From: Pelodiscus sinensis
Taxonomy: Eukaryota; Chordata; Testudines; Trionychidae
Assembly: GCF_049634645.1 (NCBI RefSeq)
Contig: NW_027465908.1
Location: 2,976,001 to 3,040,000 of the forward strand
Length of the DNA: 64,000 bases
Reading direction: 5' to 3'
Under the pieces are notes generated by a model that worked only from the letters and a program-made list of their open reading frames with translations, did no database searches and was not told the DNA's origin. Shown piece after piece: positions 36,501-41,581 of this stretch. Position 1 is the first letter of the stretch, and every line of letters starts with the position of its first letter. The translations under genes and the position numbers were made by a program.

Positions 36501-39228
36501 GTTTACTAAGAGCTCGTCTGTCAGAGCTTTCCGGTAGTATCATCACAGATAGTTGCTGTGGAGATGGATTATGATGCAACCGAAGTTTGTGACTTTCAGT
36601 GGGGATTAACCTGCAGGAGGATGAAGATCCTGGTTTTCTTTATGCGAATGCATCCCTGGCAATAAATGAGAGAACAAAAGTTTGCAAATAAACAGAATGG
36701 CTTCTAGATGGAAAATACTCCAGGAGATAGATGTGAATCTTTGAGACAATGTCCAGTTTTAAAATTTGGTAACTAAGGGTATGTCTACACTACAAAGTTA
36801 ATTCAAACAAACAAAAGTTAGTTCGAATTAACTTTGATAGGCGCTACACAGGCAAACCGCTAGTTCGAACTTAATTCGAACTAGCGGAGCGCTTAATTCT
36901 AACTAGGTAAACCTCATTCTACGAGGACTAACGCCTAGTTCAAATTAAGTAGTTCGAATTAAGGGCTGTGTAGCCACTTAATTCGAACTAGTGGGAGGCT
37001 AGCCCTCCCCAGCTTTCCCTGGTGGCCACTCTGGGCACCACCAGGGAACCTCTTCTGCCCGCCTCCCGGCCCCGGAGCCCTTAAAGGGGCACGGGCTGGA
37101 TACAGTGCCCGTGCCAGTTGCAAGCCTGCCAGCACCCAGCCAGCAGACCCTGCACCTGGCACGGCACGAGCCAGCCACCCGCTGCCACACAGCCCTCTGC
37201 CTCTTCCCAGGACCAGGCTGGCAGCTCCCAGGAGCCTGCCTGGGGCTGCAAGAGGCGGGCGCCCGCCTGGTCTAGTGTGGACATCGTGGACCTCATCCAT
37301 GACCTCCACACTAGGCACAGGAAAGTGGCCGTCTAGGGCAGGATAGCTGCCAGCCTGGCCACCCAGGAGCAGGTGTCCATGAAAATCAAGGTGGTCCAGT
37401 GAGACCCCCGACCCTGAACCCTGAGCTTAGAATGGCCGTACTGGGTCAGACCAAAGGTCCATCTAGCCCAGTAGCCTGTCTGCCGACAGCGGCCAACACT
37501 AGGGACCCTGGAGGGGATGGACCGAAGACAATGACCAAGCCATTTGTCTCGTGCCATCCATCTCCAGACTTCCAAAACAGAGGCCAGGGACACCATTTCT
37601 ATCCCCTGGCTAATAGCACTCCACAGACCCAGCCTCCATGAATTTATCTAACTTCTCTTTAAATTCTGTTATAGTTCTAGCCTTCACAGCCTCCTGCAGC
37701 AAGGAGTTCCACAGGTTGACTCTTTGCTTTGTGAAGAACAACTTTCTTTTATTAGTTTGAAGCCTGCTACCCATTCATTTCATTTAGTGTCCTCTAGTCC
37801 TTCTATTATGGGAACTAATGAAGAACTTTTCTTTATGCATCCTCTCCACACCACTCGTGCTTTTATAGACCTCTATCATATGCCCCCTCAGTCTCCTCTT
37901 TTCTAAGCTGAGAAGTCCCAGTCTCTTTAGCCTCTCTTCATATGGGACCTGTTCCAAACCCCTGATCATTTTAGTTGCCCTCCCCTCTCCCACCCTCTCT
38001 CTTCCCCTCTCCCACCTCCTTTTCCCAGTCTCCCCAAGTTTTGTTAAATAAAGAGAGTTTCTATTTTTGAACACACGTGTCCTTTATTTTGTACATCAGG
38101 AAGGGGGGCTAGGGAAGGGTAAGTGGAAGGAGGTGAGGGAGGAATGGGGAACGAGCCCCCAATGGGGAGGACTGGGGTGGCTCTGCGGGCTCCTCTCCTG
38201 CAGCCCCCCGATTGACCCCCCCTGAATGGCAGCCTGCGGCAAGTGTAGCCGGGCTGATGGCCGAGTGCTGTGATGTGCCGAGTGTGGGCATTCAGGGCAC
38301 TCCAAGACAGGACTGCTTTGCTGTCCCTCATCGAGTTAGACAAGCGAGCAGGGAACCCCTGAGAACTGTCTGTCTGGGGTGGAGGTCGGGACCCTTTAAG
38401 CACAGCCCTCGGCTAGCCTGAGACAGCAGCTCCACGCTCTAAGTCCTAATCTGATGCCCTGCCGGCACTGCTTCCGGCCATCCTTAACCTCGGTTCAGGG
38501 TCCACTCAATGTGGACATGTTAGTTCGAATTAGCAAAACGCTAATTCGAACTAGTTTTTAGGTCTAGATGCACTAGTTCGAATTAGCTTAGTTCGAATTA
38601 ACTAATTCGAATTAAGTTAGTTCGAATTAGTGCTGTAGCGTAAACAGACCCGAAAATAGTTGGTGTGAGATACTGGGTAGTATCTACATTGCAAATGGAA
38701 GAGTGAGGGCAATACATATAGATGTGCCCGGGTTACCTTTGATCCAATTATCTGAACTAATTGCACAGATTTGTGTTCTGCCACATCTTCACTACAGTGG
38801 AAAGGTCTATATGTGCTGCAATCACACAAATGACAGTTTTTCACTCAAAAGTGAGTCAAAGGACAAACTGGGACTAAAATCCAGGTCCCTTGGTTCTTAG
38901 TGCTACGTTCTACCCACTGGGCCAGGCTGCCTCAGAAAAGTTGGACTAGTTACTTGCTGTAGTCTAACTCCATAGGAGTGCGCTATTGTTTTGTTTTACA
39001 TTTTTGTGGCAGACACGGGGCATGATTCATGAAGAAGAGGCACAACACTTCGCAGAGCAGCTGGAATTCTGGGCCACAAAGAAAGACCAGGCCCAGTTGC
39101 TGGAAATTAAGAGGAGCTGTATTGCTCAGAGAATTCAAGACATAGAATCTGAACTTTTTCACCTTCTGCAAACCACAACAGCCATCAGTTCATCTCCTGG
39201 AGTCCAGCAATCCTACTGTACTAGCTAA
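1863..39228 (+). CDS. Gene 1: large single-pass membrane protein, EGF-like/cupredoxin-like ectodomain and coiled-coil tail (partial, 20 exons)
   Basis: Exons read by hand: 1863-2008, 2531-2658, 4030-4162, 4520-4652, 5165-5377, 5853-5979, 6309-6520, 8897-9056, 9719-9801, 13020-13180, 17535-17688, 19303-19490, 19589-19658, 20549-20701, 22121-22456, 24498-24607, 25532-25647, 32859-32988, 35323-35454, 39013-39228. Every intron is GT-AG and every junction keeps the frame. They give 1032 codons and a TAA at 39226-39228. The first exon opens in phase 1, so the amino terminus lies further left. Order: Cys-rich EGF-like segments (about residues 1-115), a beta-rich cupredoxin-like region (about 180-310), one membrane helix (about 364-384), a cytoplasmic domain, then coiled coil (about 835-1032). 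A candidate AATAAA lies at 39725-39730. I do not recognise the family. The layout suggests a cell-surface protein with an internal scaffold tail; that role is inference. The exon structure is well supported, the function is not. Confidence 0.8.
2105..2300 (+). repeat. MIR-type SINE
   Basis: The core reads TGACCCTGGGCAAGACACT, then CTCACTTCCCTGTCTGTGAA and ATGGGGATAATACTTC, followed by the ACGAGGTGCTTATGTA end, in MIR order. Confidence 0.7.
2864..3150 (+). repeat. Degenerate hAT-like GC-rich repeat, copy 1
   Basis: Contains GGGCCCAGGGCTCCCAGCAG and AGGCCCCTTTGAATTGCCAC. The same order occurs at 9820-10060, so this is an interspersed family, probably a non-autonomous DNA transposon. Confidence 0.4.
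3250..3815 (+). mobile_element. Truncated Penelope-like element, 3' end
   Basis: Decayed frames match the linker and GIY-YIG endonuclease region of the better copy at 13854-16700 (NTNPGSDPSNKPCCQL; then a Cys/Thr stretch and the equivalent of AMYIGQT near 3440). The 3' tail follows: TGATGAAGTGAGTTGCAATT, then a TTAGTCTTTAAGGTGCCATT motif at about 3747. The 5' part is missing. Confidence 0.65.
5558..5660 (+). repeat. MIR-type SINE remnant
   Basis: Weak match to the MIR core: CACTGGCTCAGTGTGACACC, then TTCCTATTTGTATAATGAGC. Confidence 0.45.
6521..8079. other. Intron with one hAT MITE, otherwise featureless
   Basis: Outside 6993-7192 I see no exon or recognisable repeat in the 1.5 kb between the last ectodomain exon and the minisatellite. 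Confidence 0.4.
7001..7184. mobile_element. hAT-type MITE with perfect 8-bp target duplication
   Basis: Imperfect terminal inverted repeats CAGGGGCGAATG and ATATCCGCCGCTG bound a 184-base GC-rich body. The flanks 6993-7000 and 7185-7192 are both GTGCTAAG, an 8-bp duplication as expected for hAT transposition. Confidence 0.8.
8080..8690 (+). repeat. 36-bp minisatellite, 17 copies
   Basis: Tandem units built on GGAAGGCAATGGAATGCTGT followed by TGATTTTTTCAATGGG. The linker base varies (CAATGG, CAAGGG, CAACGG) and two units have one extra T. It lies in the intron before the membrane exon. Long open frames on both strands here are only a result of a unit length divisible by three. Confidence 0.95.
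8897..9056 (+). CDS. Gene 1 transmembrane exon
   Basis: The exon opens with about 20 hydrophobic residues (VLFVLGFLTVLLLSLAIML) followed by Arg/Lys-rich sequence (NWKPRWR). That is the pattern of a type I membrane protein with its tail in the cytoplasm. The acceptor is a tandem TAGCAG, so the exon can start at 8894 or 8897. Both keep the frame and differ by one codon. The donor is GTGAGT at 9057. Confidence 0.8.
9130..9345 (+). repeat. tRNA-derived SINE-like repeat, copy 1
   Basis: Contains an A-box-like GCTTTTAGCTCAGAGGGTAG and a B-box-like GGTTCAAATCC at 9287-9297. About 200 bases match the inverse of 34660-34850. The T arm does not pair properly, so this is not a working tRNA gene. Confidence 0.6.
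9719..25647 (+). CDS. Gene 1 cytoplasmic exons
   Basis: Nine exons follow the membrane exon. 9719-9801 encodes a Gly-rich linker. 13020-13180, 17535-17688, 19303-19490 and 19589-19658 are polar and helix-prone. 20549-20701 is rich in Leu and Glu. 22121-22456, the longest exon, encodes a compact domain of about 112 residues containing SPRQFVVYRFGC, YYDATNRFLYICSACLENAG and EFIAILLNAMAWIKA, likely helical. 24498-24607 and 25532-25647 continue it, the latter with a CSDC pair. The donors GTCAGT (13181), GTAGTT (24608) and GTACTG (25648) are weaker than consensus. Confidence 0.7.
9820..10060 (+). repeat. Degenerate hAT-like GC-rich repeat, copy 2
   Basis: Shares TTTAAAAGGGCTCAGGGATC and GGACCTTTAAATTGCCACCA order with the copy at 2864-3150. 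Confidence 0.4.
10660..11091. mobile_element. Palindromic MITE family A, copy 1
   Basis: Ends GGCTGTGTCTAGACTGGC and the inverse GCCAGTTTAGAGGTAGCC. Interior is rich in TTTTCCGCAAAA/TTTCCGGAAAA palindromes and a CCCCGATCG hairpin. Flanked by AGT at 10657-10659 and 11092-11094, a 3-bp duplication. Same family at 42898 and 52076. Confidence 0.8.
11092..13019. other. Intron, no exon seen; holds one DIRS fragment
   Basis: Only the fragment at 11953-12200 is recognisable. The rest looks unique. Confidence 0.35.
11953..12200. repeat. DIRS-like terminal repeat fragment
   Basis: Begins GTCCCTGTGGGTGCTCCACT and ends with GGAGCACCCACAGGGACATG and TACAGGGTGAGTAAC, the same inverted blocks seen at 700-1105. 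Confidence 0.5.
14177..14761 (-). pseudogene. Penelope-like GIY-YIG endonuclease portion, frameshifted from RT
   Basis: Contains PCNKPRCQLCPHI (Cys cluster), then ASRNIIYAIMCRKCPSAMYI with GQTSQTLRQRINAH, the GIY-YIG pattern with its Arg. The connecting piece runs through 14713-15090 in other frames (NYPPREIKKQIERARRIPRN), so at least two frameshifts break the ORF. The C-terminus runs into the terminal arm. Confidence 0.8.
15021..16421 (-). CDS. Penelope-like reverse transcriptase ORF (5' part of the element ORF)
   Basis: Open for 466 codons. Motifs in order: WIQFCGDLEAFFRRLRLREY near the start, VIKPADKGGAVVIMNRADYN, YLLPKIHKPGHPG, TMDVEALYTNIPHEDG (motif A, Asp), GTAMGTHMAPQYAN (motif B), and RYIDDIFMIW (motif C, about 15261-15278), then HFLDTTVQ. 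These are Penelope-like element RT features. The first residues come from the terminal arm and may not be native. A frameshift near 15090 separates it from the endonuclease part. Confidence 0.85.
   Translation of the reverse strand: MVLEVIIGETILVMGEIVQMFVESFLETVLSRGLSFCPTSPTNWIQFCGDLEAFFRRLRLREYFQTTTEHQSDLPDPPYQHQRKNNSIWTPPDGRNYNLDFYIHSFRNNAQTDIIHKRQQATHNLSRAEHHAIQSLKNNLDIVIKPADKGGAVVIMNRADYNQEATRQLSNTTFYKPLPSDPTLEYQKKLHCLLKSLPTATREQILTESPSDPRPGLFYLLPKIHKPGHPGCPIISGIGTLTTGLSSYVDTLLKPFITNTPSYLRDTTDFLRKLQNIDNLPNNTILATMDVEALYTNIPHEDGLQAIRNTIPEDTTANLIADLCNFVLTHNYFQFENNLYLQISGTAMGTHMAPQYANNFMADLEQRFLNSRPLSPLLYLRYIDDIFMIWTHGQETLEIFHRDFNNLHPTINLSLDHSTREIHFLDTTVQINNGKLDTTLYRKHRLIQLPTCFQLPSRTHHTIHRL
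16715..17534. other. Intron, nothing recognised
   Basis: No exon with matching phase or known repeat seen. Confidence 0.35.
18181..18945 (-). mobile_element. CR1 3'-region fragment split by a Harbinger-like element
   Basis: AAGAACATAAGAACAACCAT and CTGGGTCAGACCAATGGTCC start a minus-strand CR1 piece. It stops at 18249 and resumes at 18751 with TGACAGTGGCCAGTGCCAGG, running to about 18945. Removing 18250-18750 and one TGA restores the CR1 order. Confidence 0.7.
18250..18750. mobile_element. Harbinger-like palindromic element carrying a captured host segment
   Basis: Ends GGGTACATCTACACTAGCTC and its inverse GAGCTAGTGTAGACGTACCC, flanked by TGA at 18247-18249 and 18751-18753. The left arm is about 200 bases, the right arm only about 92. 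Between them, 18455-18658 is an inverted copy of 18967-19170. Confidence 0.85.
18967..19170 (-). repeat. Second copy of the segment found inside the 18250 element
   Basis: 204 bases matching 18455-18658 in inverse orientation with seven mismatches by my alignment. This copy is not bounded by element ends, so it is the likely source. Intronic. Confidence 0.85.
20217..20451 (+). mobile_element. Half palindrome of a TTCGAA-type Harbinger-like MITE (E1)
   Basis: Runs from GAGGAGTAACGGTAGTTCGG (palindrome centre) through the CCGGGAAATTCAAATCCCGG hairpin to the terminal GCTAGTGTAGACAGACCC. The left half is missing. Confidence 0.7.
20944..21473. mobile_element. hAT-like non-autonomous element
   Basis: Begins CAGGGGTGGCAAAAG and ends TTGCCCACTCCTCCTG. 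Flanking octamers GCAAGGGT and GCATAGGT agree at six of eight positions, consistent with an old 8-bp duplication. Interior GC-rich, no ORF. Confidence 0.6.
23150..23389. mobile_element. Harbinger-like MITE remnant of the TTATTTCGAAATAA type
   Basis: Repeated TTATTTTGAAATAAC and CATTATTCCGAAATAACGCT motifs, ending GCTGTGCAGACGTGCCC. The left end is worn. Related to the copy at 59129. Confidence 0.55.
23429..23833. mobile_element. Palindromic Harbinger-like MITE (family F), right end lost
   Basis: Starts GGGTATGTTTAGACTACATC. Contains the inverse pairs TCTAGATGGGGATCGGTC / GACCGATCCCCATCTAGA and AAAGCCTTTTCCGACC / GGTTGGAAAAGGCTTT. The right end stops at CCCTCTGG and joins the half element at 23834. 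Confidence 0.65.
23834..24062 (+). mobile_element. Half palindrome of a TTCGAA-type MITE (E2)
   Basis: Same extent as E1: centre motif GAGGTGTACAGATAGTTCGG to terminal GTGTAGACATACCC. No left half. Confidence 0.7.
24608..25531. other. Intron, nothing recognised
   Basis: AT-rich, no clear repeat or exon. Confidence 0.3.
25824..26165 (-). pseudogene. CR1 ORF2 N-terminus
   Basis: QQKLRCLYTNARSLGKKMEE is the start of a CR1-type endonuclease domain. It decays soon after. Confidence 0.65.
26600..26800 (+). pseudogene. Remnant Myb/SANT-like domain in the composite element, copy 1
   Basis: RKRRAPSWASADIVDLVHDL then RTRHRKVAV, a stop (TAG), and GRRAASLATQEQV-MKIK. Resembles the Myb-like DNA-binding protein of PIF/Harbinger elements. 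The stop sits where Tyr is usual. Confidence 0.4.
26820..27370 (-). repeat. CR1 3' fragment carried in composite copy 1
   Basis: Reads CTGGGTCAGACCAAAGGTCC at the left and, on minus, LKRLGLLSLEKRRQRGD near 27330, the CR1 ORF2 C-terminus. Confidence 0.75.
28088..28774 (-). pseudogene. CR1 ORF1, SGNH esterase domain
   Basis: 229 open codons. VYVIGDSLLRRIDR holds the GDS-L nucleophile Ser and IILHVGTNDT the GTND block, as in esterase-type CR1 ORF1 proteins. The downstream part is cut by the 26166-28038 insertion and upstream by 28796-29189. Confidence 0.8.
28796..29189. mobile_element. Intact palindromic Harbinger-like MITE, TTCGAA type
   Basis: 394 bases, nearly perfect inverse halves: GGGTATGTCTACATT, CCTAGTTCGAACTAGG, AAGCCCGGGATTTGAA hairpin, centre CGGATTAGGATTAATCCG. 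Flanked by TAT (28793-28795 and 29190-29192). Confidence 0.9.
29193..29429 (-). pseudogene. CR1 ORF1 N-terminal part
   Basis: Begins MEEKIRGLEMQVETLVEFRR, a coiled-coil-like start, and runs to the MITE insertion at 29189. Confidence 0.6.
29455..30775 (+). mobile_element. Plus-strand CR1 LINE fragments (RT end and 3' end)
   Basis: A short CR1 piece to about 29580, then RT-region DNA (GTGTCCCATAAGGGTCTGTA, YINDLE-like stretch near 29740) through to the 3' end with GGACCTTTGGTCTGACCCAG at about 30735. Many frameshifts. Confidence 0.75.
30780..31022 (+). repeat. Second plus-strand CR1 fragment
   Basis: Decayed frames match the CR1 ORF2 C-terminus (FKKDVDKLEQVQRRSARMIK region at 30905-30975). 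Confidence 0.6.
31258..31525. repeat. Old DNA-transposon remnant
   Basis: Short inverse motifs: GATCTTCTGGCGTTTGATTT / AAATCAAATG, and CAACTCCAGCTAAATTATTT / CCTGGAGTTGAGTACG. Family resemblance only. Confidence 0.4.
31526..32858. other. Intron, little recognised
   Basis: AT-rich with a short AATAATAAT run at 32347 and a possible DNA-element scrap near 32635-32705. Confidence 0.3.
32859..39228 (+). CDS. Gene 1 C-terminal coiled-coil exons and stop
   Basis: The exons at 32859-32988, 35323-35454 and 39013-39228 are dominated by Glu, Gln, Lys and Leu in a heptad-like pattern (LQAEIRAMMES, LEETLDGLNEEFFQL, EEEELLDQKLKIREE, AEQLEFWATKKDQAQLLEI). That predicts a coiled coil. The last exon has no convincing donor before its TAA, so it is taken as terminal. 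A 35323 start gives phase 0 with no extra residues; the acceptor there (GGAAG) is the weakest of the set. Confidence 0.7.
32999..33257 (+). mobile_element. CR1 3' end with ATTCTATG tail
   Basis: GGGAGGTTTAGGTTGGACAT through GACTCGATGACCTCTCGAGG to the tail TATTCTATGATTCTATGATT, the CR1 3' signature. Its first base lies about 10 bases after the donor of the exon ending at 32988. Confidence 0.9.
33463..33933. mobile_element. Tigger/pogo-like MITE with internal hairpins
   Basis: Terminal CAGTAAAACTCC and GGAAGTTTACTG flanked by TA (33461-33462 and 33934-33935). Interior holds three successive inverse pairs built on CAGCTGCTGCTGAAAC-type and GGGTGCTGCCGGGTTGGT-type motifs. Confidence 0.8.
34660..34840 (-). 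repeat. tRNA-derived SINE-like repeat, copy 2
   Basis: Inverse of the 9130 copy: GGATTTGAACCTGGGAAGCA and CTGAGCTAAAAGCCAGCTGG. Confidence 0.6.
34841..35232. mobile_element. Palindromic MITE family B, copy 1
   Basis: Ends GGCTATGTCTACACTCG and CGAGTGTAGACATAGCC. Near-perfect inverse halves with CAAATGAGGCTAAGCGTGGA and TTGCGCAAGA motifs. Flanks TAG and TTG. Confidence 0.8.
36070..36310 (+). repeat. MIR SINE
   Basis: GAAGCAGTGTAGACTAGTGG, CCTCAGTTTCTGCATCCATA and AAATGGGCTGTAAGTATT in MIR order. Confidence 0.8.
36777..38651 (+). mobile_element. 1.87-kb Harbinger-like composite element, copy 2
   Basis: Same ends, order and length as 26166-28038, including the Myb/SANT-like remnant (37200-37400; RKRRAPAWSSVDIVDLIHDL with the same TAG) and the CR1 3' fragment (37440-37990). 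Flanks are TAA and GAA. The right end is worn (GTAAACAGACCC). Confidence 0.85.
37440..37990 (-). repeat. CR1 3' fragment carried in composite copy 2
   Basis: Collinear with 26820-27370 and bounded at the same internal points. Confidence 0.75.
38855..38940 (-). repeat. MIR-like SINE head
   Basis: On minus: GCCCAGTGGGTAGAACGTAG, then ACCTGGATTTTAGTCCCAGT. Confidence 0.5.
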
Positions 39229-41581
39229 AAGCATCCGGCTGATGACATTCCATCATTGCTGGGGCTAACAGCCCTGTGCGCACATAAATCCTAATTTCCA
39301 TGAGGAATTCACACATTGCAAACATAGTACATACATAGAGACACTTAGCCATCAGCACATGCATGATGTGGCTTCTGGGGGCACAGATGGCAGAAATACA
39401 TGCACAGAAACAAAGACACTGATGGATATAATTTGAGAGAAATACATATGTTCATGAAGAGATGTACATGTACAAAGAGATTTTCATATGCACATTGATA
39501 GATACACACTGTGATTCCTATATATGCATTCATTCCAGCTGTGAAGACATAGACTTAAATGTATTCCTACTTGCTGTTAGTCATCCCTAATTCTGCAGGC
39601 TTGAAAATAACATAATGTTCTTAACATGGTTCACTGATTCTGAATATACCACTCTCAATTGGAGACACAAAAACAGAATAGGAAATTAGACTCTTCACAT
39701 ACGTTGTAGGTAATCCATCAGCAAAATAAATAATGCGTATCTCATGCAGGTTGCACCATTAAGGTTATTTGTTTTCCTGGAGAAAAAAAAGGGTATTTTG
39801 GTCCTGCATGGTCTGACTTTAATAGCTTGTGAACATAAACTCAAGCAGCAATGTCAGTTCCAAGGAGGGTGGATCAGGAAATACCAAAGATGTCTGTAAC
39901 AATAATGGATTGTTGGCCCTCGTGCTGAATTTCATAGATCTGTTACCAAATTGCTAATTAATAGTAAAGCTTGGCCCTTTTCATCCATGAATCTCAAAGC
40001 AATTTACATTGGCATGGTGAATTACAAATTTAGAAAGAAAGAATGTTCTAGAAGGTAAAAATGCAAGTGTGTGTGTAAAGGGGAATGGTTGCTGTGATTT
40101 ACGGAGTGATTTTAAATTAACATATTTGAAAACCTTCAGATTTAAAACATACTTTGGCATCCAGATCATTTTTGTTCTGGAGAATTCTGATCATTGGAGG
40201 TTAATGTGACAGTTTTGTATTGTAAATTTTTCATGTCTCAAAAACCAAGTTAAATGAAGAAATAGGAAAACAAATGGACAGAATTTTAGCTATTTTCGTC
40301 CTTGTTGTTATCCCCCTTGTTTCATGAGGCTCTTTTGTACCATAAACATGTAATCCAGAGGCACTGAGACCACTACAAGGGAGAGTGAAGTGTGCTCTAC
40401 AGCTTTAGCAGACAGCCAAGTGACTTTAGCCCACCTGCAGGCGACCCCAGTTCGTCAGCTTTACACACAACTACCAAGTCTTACTTCTTTGAGCTTCATA
40501 TTCAGTATCTCCTGCTAGCAAGGAAGGATTTTGCAATGAACTTAAATGGGACGTTTCAAATCTCTTTTAAATTGTCACTGTTCTCGCCCTACTTTCAACT
40601 GTTTGTGCTGTGTAATAACGGGAAATGAGTCACTCCGCTCTCTAGTCAGGCTGGGAAAGGGTTGAACAATTCCCTGACATTCAGCCTCTTTTCCTGAAGG
40701 GACTCCTGCTGGGGGAGCATGAGAGCACAGTAGTTGTAAATTCTCTCCCAGTACAATTCCTTGGATCTCTCTCTGCTGCCAGTGGCTAGGACTGGAGTAG
40801 CCACAAACTCTCTCTGCAGCCAGTGTGCCCACGTTGTTCTGGACAGCTTCTCCGGCTGAGAGGGTGGGGTTGGTGCATAGCAGAGAGAACTCCCATCTGG
40901 GCATCCAACACACCTATCCCAGCGCCTCTGGCTGAGATTAGAGGGGCTGCCTGCAGCACGGATCTTGAAACAGAAGATTTATGATCTTTTTAAAAAAATC
41001 CGTCCCTTCCACTTGTCAGCCCTGCCTGTAAAGAAGGGCAAATGGAGTCTGTCGTGGCTGTGAAATGTGCCTGAGTTCTGTAGTGCAAGTCAGGAGCCTC
41101 CTCTCTCCCTTTCTCCCCGGGTGCCTTCCTGTCAATTCGAAGCAAGGGAAAGTAAGGGAAAGTTTCCTGGCGAGAAGCCAGCATAACACCATGGCAACCT
41201 GCACAAGCAGGTGCCCACTAGTAGATTCCAGCAGCCTCTGCCTGGTCCCTTTAGTGGATAGAAACAATATTTATTCAGCTGTTGCCTCATGAAGAGGCTT
41301 TTGAGCCCCGCTGGTTCCTAAGCACAAACAATGATTACAGGGCAATTCTACAGGTGGCATCATCAGGGAGAGTAACAAGTCATGCTGGCACCTGGCAGTC
41401 GGGACAGACATGTTCAGTTTGGCTTCTACAGGGTGATTGCCTGATCGGATGTGAAGGAATTTCAGGGTCCTTCTCCTGGGGGAAGTTTTTCCAGGTACTC
41501 ACCCTTCTTAGATATTGTTTCCCTCATTCTGTGCCGGTTGGTTGTGACTTTCCCTGGCCTGCCCAGGCAAACTGGAACACG
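39229..41581. other. Gene 1 3' untranslated region and gap before gene 2
   Basis: The first 500 bases are probably the 3' untranslated region, ending after an AATAAA at 39725-39730. The remainder is unique-looking DNA without a convincing exon. It includes any promoter of gene 2, for which I see no TATA box or CpG-rich stretch. Confidence 0.4.
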
